The translations under genes and the position numbers were made by a program. Shown here in pieces: positions 58,917-64,000 of a stretch of DNA of 64,000 bases (position 1 is its first letter; the number at the start of each line of letters is the position of its first letter). The stretch spans positions 186,001 through 250,000 of the forward strand of contig NZ_CP171363.1 of assembly GCF_046523945.1 (NCBI RefSeq). The letters run 5' to 3'. The notes beneath the pieces are model-generated. The model worked only from the letters and a program-made list of their open reading frames with translations, had not been told where the DNA came from and searched no databases. The DNA is from Faucicola mancuniensis. GTDB taxonomy: Bacteria > Pseudomonadota > Gammaproteobacteria > Pseudomonadales > Moraxellaceae.

Positions 58917-61900
58917 TTAATGATTGGTATGATTGATTGGCTCATGTAATGTTGTGTTGTCTTTTGACAAAACCACATGGTTTGAGCCGTTTGCACTGTT
59001 TGGATTATTGGTGTCATTTGGTTCTTTAGCTTTAATGATTGAGCGAACCCACACATAGAACATTGGGATAAAGAATACACCCAAAATCGTGGCACTCACA
59101 ACACCGCCCAACACAGACGTACCAATGGCGTTTTGGCTACCTGAACCTGCCCCAGTCGCCAAGAACAATGGCACAACACCGATACCAAAGGCAAGCGATG
59201 TCATGATAATCGGACGCAGACGCTGACGAGCGGCGACCGTTACCGAATCAAACAAATTATGCCCTGCGTCTTGGCGTTCTTTGGCAAATTCAATAATCAA
59301 AATCGCATTTTTTGCCGAAAGACCAACAACGGTTAATAGACCCACTTGCAAATAAATGTCATTTGACAAACCACGTCCACCTGTAAACAGCAACGCACCC
59401 AAAATCCCTAGCGGAACAACAAGCAATACCGCAAACGGAATTGACCAGCTTTCATACAACGCTGCCAAACACAAGAAAATCACCAGAATAGAGATGGCGT
59501 ATAACATTGGTGCTTGTGCACCAGATTTACGCTCTTCAAGTGATAGACCTGTCCACTCATGGCTGATACCTTGTGGTAGTTTGGCAATCATGGCTTCCAT
59601 CGCTGCCATCGCTTCACCTGTACTTTTGCCAGGGGCGGCACTACCTTGTAGGTTCATTGATGACAGGCTGTTATAACGGGTCAAGTTTGGCGAGCCGTAT
59701 TGCCATTCTGTCGTGGCAAATGAGCTAAACGGAATCATGTCGCCTTGATTGTTACGCACATACCATTTGTTAATGTCTTCTGGTGTGGTACGGCTGTCGG
59801 CTTCGCCTTGTAGATAGACTTTTTTGACACGACCACGGTCAAGGAAGTTATTAACATAGCTACTACCCCAAGCCGTTGATAGTACGCTGTTAATGGTGCT
59901 AGGTGCGACACCCATTGAGTTGGCGGTTTCATAATCCACGTTTACTTTGAGCTGTGGCGAATCTTCTAAACCATTTGGACGCACGCCTGTCACGTCTTTG
60001 CTTTGTGCCGCCATACCAAGTAGCATATTACGAGCTTCTAGCAGTTTTTCGTGTCCGACATTGCCTGCATCTTGTAATTGCAAGTCAAAGCCTGTCGCTG
60101 TTCCCATACCTTGAATAGCAGGTGGAGCAAGAGCGAATACTTGGGCTTCATTCACTTGGGTCATAAAGTAACCCATTGCGCGCCCTGCAATCGCTTGGGC
60201 TTTATTGGCATCGCCTGTACGGTTTTCCCAATCTTTTAGACGGATAAAGGCTAAGCCCATGTTTTGCCCTTGACCTGCAAAACTAAAACCATTCACAGCA
60301 AAAATACCATCAACATTGTCTTTTTCTTGGGTTTGATAATAAGTCGTTACTTTATCAATGACGGCTTGTGTTTCAGCTTGGCTAGAACCAGCTGGCAGTT
60401 GCACAAGCGTCATTAACATACCTTGGTCTTCTTCAGGTAAGAATGAACTTGGAATACGCAAGAATACCAACGACATAATCGCAATCACGACCACATAACC
60501 AATGGCATACAACCATTTGACTTTGATACTTTTACCAACAAAATTTTCGTACTTTTTACTAACATTATAAAAAGAGCGGTTAAACCAAGCAAAAAAACCT
60601 GTTTGACCTTCACCATGTTTATCATGATTTTTTGAACGTTTTAAAATCGTGGCACAAAGTGCAGGGGTAAAAATCAACGCCACCACCGCAGATAGCACCA
60701 TACTGGTAATCAAGGTAATGGAGAACTGACGATAAATCACTCCAGTGGAACCACCAAAAAACGCCATCGGAATAAATACGGCTGACAAAATCAACGCAAT
60801 ACCGATAACCACTTTGCCAATCTCACGCATGGATTCACGAGTGGCATCCACGACCGAGATATTTGGGTCTTCTTCCAAAATACGTTCCACGTTTTCCACG
60901 ACAACAATCGCATCGTCCACCAACAGACCGATAGACAAAACAAGGGCAAACATGGTTAAAACATTGATACTAAAGCCTAACACGTACAAAATACCAAACG
61001 TGCCGAGCAAAACCACAGGCACGGCAAGCGTTGGAATAATGGTTGCACGCCAGCTTTGTAAAAATAGGAACATCACCAAGAACACAAGCACAATCGCTTC
61101 TACCAACGTATGCACAACTTGTTCAATTGACAAACGCACAAACGGTGTGGTGTCATACGGCACGACCACGCTCATACCTGCTGGGAAGTTGGGTTTTAAT
61201 TCGTTGATTTTGGCTTCAACCGCTTCACGAGTGTCTAACGCATTCGCACCTGATGCCAAGGAAATACCGACACCTGCGGCTTCTTTGCCGTTATACATGG
61301 ATAAAACGCTGTAACTTTCGCTACCGATTTCTACTTTTGCCACATCACCAAGACGCACTGTCGCACCGTCATTGGTTGATTTTAGGATAATATTGCGAAA
61401 TTGTTCTGGCGTTTGTAATAAACTTTGTAAATTAACTGTGGCGTTAATCACTTGACGGTCGTTTGAGGTAGGTTGCTGACCGACTTGTCCTGCCGACACT
61501 TGCGTGTTTTGGGCTTGAATAGCAGACACAACATCAGACGGCATTAGGCTGTAAGTACGCAGTTTTGCAGGGTCAAGCCAAATACGCATCGAGTAAGCAG
61601 AACCAAACACATTGACACTACCCACGCCTTCCACACGGCTTAATTGGTCAACAACATTTGAGTTTACATAGTCAGCAATATCTGACCTATCCATACTGCC
61701 ATCTTCAGATAAAAAGCCCATTACCATCAAAAAACCACTTGATGATTTGTTCACCGACACACCCATACGCTGTACCATTTCTGGCAATGAGCTGGTGGCG
61801 GCTTGTAGTTTGTTTTGTACTTGTACTTGGGCGGTATCTGGGTCAGTACCGTTTTCAAAGGTTAAAGTAACTTGAGCTGCACCGCTTGACGATGAGCTTG

Positions 61901-62138
61901 ATGACATATACATCAAGCCGTCTAAGCCTTTCATCTGTTGCTCAATAATCTGTGTAACCGTATCTTCAATGGTCTGTGCCGATGCCCCTGGGTAAGTCGC
62001 ACTGACCGTTACAGTCGGCGGTGCGATACGTGGATACTGCTCAATCGGTAGCTTAAAAATCGCAAGCACACCCATCAACATGATGAGCATGGCGATTACC
62101 CAAGCAAAAATTGGGCGGTCAATAAAAAAACGTGACAT
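58917..62138 (-). CDS. acrB: RND multidrug efflux transporter (AcrB/MtrD/AdeJ type)
   Basis: Inner-membrane proton-driven pump, 1073 aa, usual HAE1 size. It starts MSRFFIDRPIFAWVIAMLIM. Proton-relay Asp pair in LLVDDAIVVVENV (about residues 405-417). Porter motifs: SGFLMVMGF, GIGVVPLFLATGAGSGSQNA, GVVSATILGVFF. The C-terminal tail is long and Asn-rich (NDTNNPNSANGSNHVV). AGGGGATTTTA before ATG. Follows acrA by 19 bp. Substrates are likely drugs, dyes and detergents; exact range unknown. Confidence 0.95.
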   Translation of the reverse strand: MSRFFIDRPIFAWVIAMLIMLMGVLAIFKLPIEQYPRIAPPTVTVSATYPGASAQTIEDTVTQIIEQQMKGLDGLMYMSSSSSSSGAAQVTLTFENGTDPDTAQVQVQNKLQAATSSLPEMVQRMGVSVNKSSSGFLMVMGFLSEDGSMDRSDIADYVNSNVVDQLSRVEGVGSVNVFGSAYSMRIWLDPAKLRTYSLMPSDVVSAIQAQNTQVSAGQVGQQPTSNDRQVINATVNLQSLLQTPEQFRNIILKSTNDGATVRLGDVAKVEIGSESYSVLSMYNGKEAAGVGISLASGANALDTREAVEAKINELKPNFPAGMSVVVPYDTTPFVRLSIEQVVHTLVEAIVLVFLVMFLFLQSWRATIIPTLAVPVVLLGTFGILYVLGFSINVLTMFALVLSIGLLVDDAIVVVENVERILEEDPNISVVDATRESMREIGKVVIGIALILSAVFIPMAFFGGSTGVIYRQFSITLITSMVLSAVVALIFTPALCATILKRSKNHDKHGEGQTGFFAWFNRSFYNVSKKYENFVGKSIKVKWLYAIGYVVVIAIMSLVFLRIPSSFLPEEDQGMLMTLVQLPAGSSQAETQAVIDKVTTYYQTQEKDNVDGIFAVNGFSFAGQGQNMGLAFIRLKDWENRTGDANKAQAIAGRAMGYFMTQVNEAQVFALAPPAIQGMGTATGFDLQLQDAGNVGHEKLLEARNMLLGMAAQSKDVTGVRPNGLEDSPQLKVNVDYETANSMGVAPSTINSVLSTAWGSSYVNNFLDRGRVKKVYLQGEADSRTTPEDINKWYVRNNQGDMIPFSSFATTEWQYGSPNLTRYNSLSSMNLQGSAAPGKSTGEAMAAMEAMIAKLPQGISHEWTGLSLEERKSGAQAPMLYAISILVIFLCLAALYESWSIPFAVLLVVPLGILGALLFTGGRGLSNDIYLQVGLLTVVGLSAKNAILIIEFAKERQDAGHNLFDSVTVAARQRLRPIIMTSLAFGIGVVPLFLATGAGSGSQNAIGTSVLGGVVSATILGVFFIPMFYVWVRSIIKAKEPNDTNNPNSANGSNHVVLSKDNTTLHEPINHTNH

Positions 62139-62157
62139 TAAAATCCCCTATTTTTGC

Positions 62158-63468
62158 TTATGGTTTTGGTTGGCTTGCCGAAGCACTACTTGCTACAGGT
62201 GCGTTCATATTTGCATTCGCATTTTGCCCTGCTTGTCCGCTACTGTCAGGTACATAAGGTTTGACTTCAACTTGTTGGTCTGGTTTGACTTTTGCACCGC
62301 CAACCACAACGACATTTTCGCCTTGTTTTAAGCCATCAGTTACCACCCATTGTCCTTCGTATGTGCCACTGGTTTTGACAGGGCGGACTTGGATTTTTTT
62401 GTTGGCATCAACGATATACACAGTCGTATCACCTTTGGCAGTACGGTTAATCGCACTTTGTGGCAATAGCACAGCATTATTCACTACGCCTTGAATGACT
62501 TCGGCACGCACCATCATACCCGGCAATAGGATAAATTCATCGTTATCAAACACCGCACGCAAATTCACCGTACCTGTGTGGCTATCAACTTTGGCTTCTT
62601 CAAAACGCAACTGACCAATCACAGGATACGTTGAACCATCAGACAGTTTTAAACGTACTTGTGCCGAGCTTGCCTGGCTTAAGTTACCATTCATCATCTG
62701 ACTGCGTAATGCCAACATTTCCGCTGATGATTGGCTAATGTCCACATAAATTGGGTTTAACTGCGAAATAGTAACCATTTGCGTTTGCCCTGCACTTGCC
62801 AACGTACCGACATTGACTTTTGAGCGTTCTGTCTGACCACTCATTGGTGCAGTTACAACAGTACGGTCCATGTTCAACTGATTGCCTTTCACCGTTTGCC
62901 CTGCGGCGGCGGCAGTTTTTTGAGCAGCAACAATTTGGGCTTGGGCGTTTTTGACGGCAGCTTCAGCACTTCTCACCGTTGCCACGCCTGTGTCATATTC
63001 TTGTTTTGAAATGGCATTTGAACCTTTTAACATCTCCAAACGAGCCAAATTGGCACGAGCCAATGCTAACTGGGTTCTTTGGCTTTCCAAATTTGCCTCT
63101 GCTGTACCGATATTTGCCACCGCTTGCTCATAGCTTGCCCGACTGCCTGCCAACGTACTGCTATAATTGTCTTTGTTCAAACGATACAAAGGCTGACCAC
63201 GTTTTACAAATGCCCCATCACGGAACAATTGTTCATCAATAATACCAGACACCTGTGGCGTAACAATCGCCTCTTGATAAGCGACCGTCTTACCAGATAG
63301 CTCTTTCACCAAAGGCACAGACTGAAATTGTACAGGCAACACATTCACCACAGATGGTGGCATCTGTTGGGCGGCTGCCGCTTGCTGTACCGACTGGTCT
63401 GACTTGCTACAGCCAGCCAAAAACACCGCACTTGCCAATGCTGTCATCAACAAAACAGGATATTTCAT
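62158..63468 (-). CDS. acrA: RND efflux membrane-fusion lipoprotein (AcrA/MtrC type)
   Basis: Periplasmic adaptor, 436 aa. Lipobox LAGC (Cys20). Lipoyl half-motifs (QEAIVTPQVSGIIDEQLFRDG; MDRTVVTAPMSG), coiled coil (about residues 100-200), beta-barrel (LLPGMMVRAEVIQG), and a Pro/Ala/Asn-rich tail. First gene of acrAB-oprM, transcribed away from the tetR gene. Confidence 0.95.
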   Translation of the reverse strand: MKYPVLLMTALASAVFLAGCSKSDQSVQQAAAAQQMPPSVVNVLPVQFQSVPLVKELSGKTVAYQEAIVTPQVSGIIDEQLFRDGAFVKRGQPLYRLNKDNYSSTLAGSRASYEQAVANIGTAEANLESQRTQLALARANLARLEMLKGSNAISKQEYDTGVATVRSAEAAVKNAQAQIVAAQKTAAAAGQTVKGNQLNMDRTVVTAPMSGQTERSKVNVGTLASAGQTQMVTISQLNPIYVDISQSSAEMLALRSQMMNGNLSQASSAQVRLKLSDGSTYPVIGQLRFEEAKVDSHTGTVNLRAVFDNDEFILLPGMMVRAEVIQGVVNNAVLLPQSAINRTAKGDTTVYIVDANKKIQVRPVKTSGTYEGQWVVTDGLKQGENVVVVGGAKVKPDQQVEVKPYVPDSSGQAGQNANANMNAPVASSASASQPKP

Positions 63469-63480
63469 AAAAACCTCATG

Positions 63481-63797
63481 AAAAAAATAAAAATTAACAG
63501 CGTATTATAAAGTAAAAAGCAACAAATAAGTTGCAAATATTTTAAAAAAAAGTTACAAAAATCATGCAAATAATAAGATTAATGTAAAAATTATCAAAAT
63601 TTTCTAAAAATGGCATATATTTTAAAAAAAAAGTGTACATTTGCATACCAACAATATCAAACAAAGCTATTTGTTAATAAACAAAAAAGCAAAAAATAGA
63701 TGGTTAAACCCTGTTTTTGCCAAAAAATATCTGCTAGAATAGCTATATAACCGACCAAATTTTTTAAAAATATTGAACAAAACCTAACGAGAAAAAA
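63481..63797. promoter_or_regulatory. Divergent control region of acrAB-oprM and tetR
   Basis: About 330 bp with no gene. Minus strand: TATAAT at 63509-63504, TTGCAA further upstream (63536-63531, spacing long). GCAAC/GTTGC hairpin at 63519-63534. A near-palindrome TTTGTTAATAAACAAA (about 63670-63685), and ACATTTGCATACC near 63640. TAGAAT (near 63735) could be the tetR -10. The palindromes are candidate TetR operators; none can be fixed by sequence alone. Confidence 0.45.
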
Positions 63798-64000
63798 ATG
63801 GACTTACGCATTATCAAAACCCACAAAGCCATTCGGGACGCTTTTATAGACTTGCTAAGCGAGCAAGAATATGACGAAATTACCATTCAAGATATTTTAA
63901 ACAAAGGTTTGGTAAATCGTGCCACTTTTTATAAGTATTATGCAGGCAAAAGTGATTTGGCAGGGCAAATGATTACCGATTTTCGCCAAAAAATTGAACA
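63798..64000 (+). CDS. TetR family regulator (3' end beyond window)
   Basis: 67 codons visible from ATG 63798: MDLRIIKTHKAIRDAFIDLL, then EQEYDEITIQDILNKGLVNR and ATFYKYYAGKSDLAGQM. This is the complete TetR HTH (about residues 8-55). The divergent position next to acrAB-oprM makes it the probable local repressor. Ligand unknown; the C-terminal domain is outside. Confidence 0.88.
   Translation, partial: MDLRIIKTHKAIRDAFIDLLSEQEYDEITIQDILNKGLVNRATFYKYYAGKSDLAGQMITDFRQKIE

Overview
The window is AT-rich bacterial chromosome from a gammaproteobacterium of the family Moraxellaceae, most likely Moraxella. Supports for this are the rimP-nusA-infB order, MetZ-type sulfhydrylation, an Acinetobacter-like GspE N-terminus, the order fimU-pilV-pilW-pilX-pilY1-pilE, an AcrAB-OprM pump beside a divergent TetR gene, and a signal-less YkuD protein like Acinetobacter ElsL. 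The genus assignment is an inference from protein resemblance. Genes are dense, mostly on the minus strand in the left half, and housekeeping in character. They are interrupted by many small or decayed mobile elements.

Layout. 0-4.6 kb: translation/transcription operon rimP-nusA-infB (infB runs off the left edge). 4.8-8 kb: initiator tRNA, nagZ, queF, an RDD membrane protein, tRNA-Arg and tRNA-Ser. 8-14.5 kb: thiD, yggT, proC, a LysR regulator, dnaX with a 13-unit 9-bp repeat, grxD, ispF. 14.6-20.2 kb: a complete fructose phosphotransferase operon, fruB-fruK-fruA. 20.2-27.2 kb: an accessory, decayed stretch with an internally deleted IS5-type element, queG, two IS630 remnants flanking a wrecked type I secretion locus, an unrecognised membrane protein, tRNA-Asp and tRNA-Val, and a damaged IS607 element with an intact tnpB. 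27.2-38.6 kb: housekeeping genes (thioesterase, two tRNA-Asn, slyD, nadE, a YkuD protein, nitroreductase, cmoM, smpB, coaD, ferredoxin, rnpB, coaBC, radC), with antitoxin and permease remnants beside rnpB. 38.6-43.7 kb: an orphan TnpB element, gspE, an IS481-type element and metZ. 43.9-51.3 kb: type IV pilus minor-pilin operon ending in a broken pilE. 51.3-53.2 kb: a second IS607 element. 53.2-57.2 kb: pckG with an in-frame amber codon, hemB, a hotdog thioesterase. 57.3-64 kb: acrAB-oprM efflux operon and the start of its divergent tetR.

How the parts work together. FruB (EIIA-HPr-EI fused), FruK and FruA form a self-sufficient fructose uptake and phosphorylation route feeding glycolysis, while pckG, the gluconeogenic entry enzyme, carries a nonsense codon. 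NagZ and the cytoplasmic YkuD protein both fit peptidoglycan recycling. QueF and QueG are two queuosine steps; CmoM, SmpB, RNase P RNA and eight tRNA genes add to a translation theme. Pilus biogenesis is represented by the minor-pilin/PilY1 tip complex, and type II secretion by GspE.

Most notable: three TnpB genes from two lineages. The two IS607 copies have complementary damage (one lacks tnpA, the other has a 21-residue gap in TnpB) but share a nearly identical structured 3' end that is a candidate omega RNA. The third TnpB shows a rearranged catalytic glutamate and no zinc finger. Others are loss of pilE, the pckG amber codon, a histidine-rich insert in CoaBC, the dnaX repeat, and a short promoter-microORF-terminator unit at 37.6 kb. 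I found no CRISPR array, prophage or clearly new defence system.
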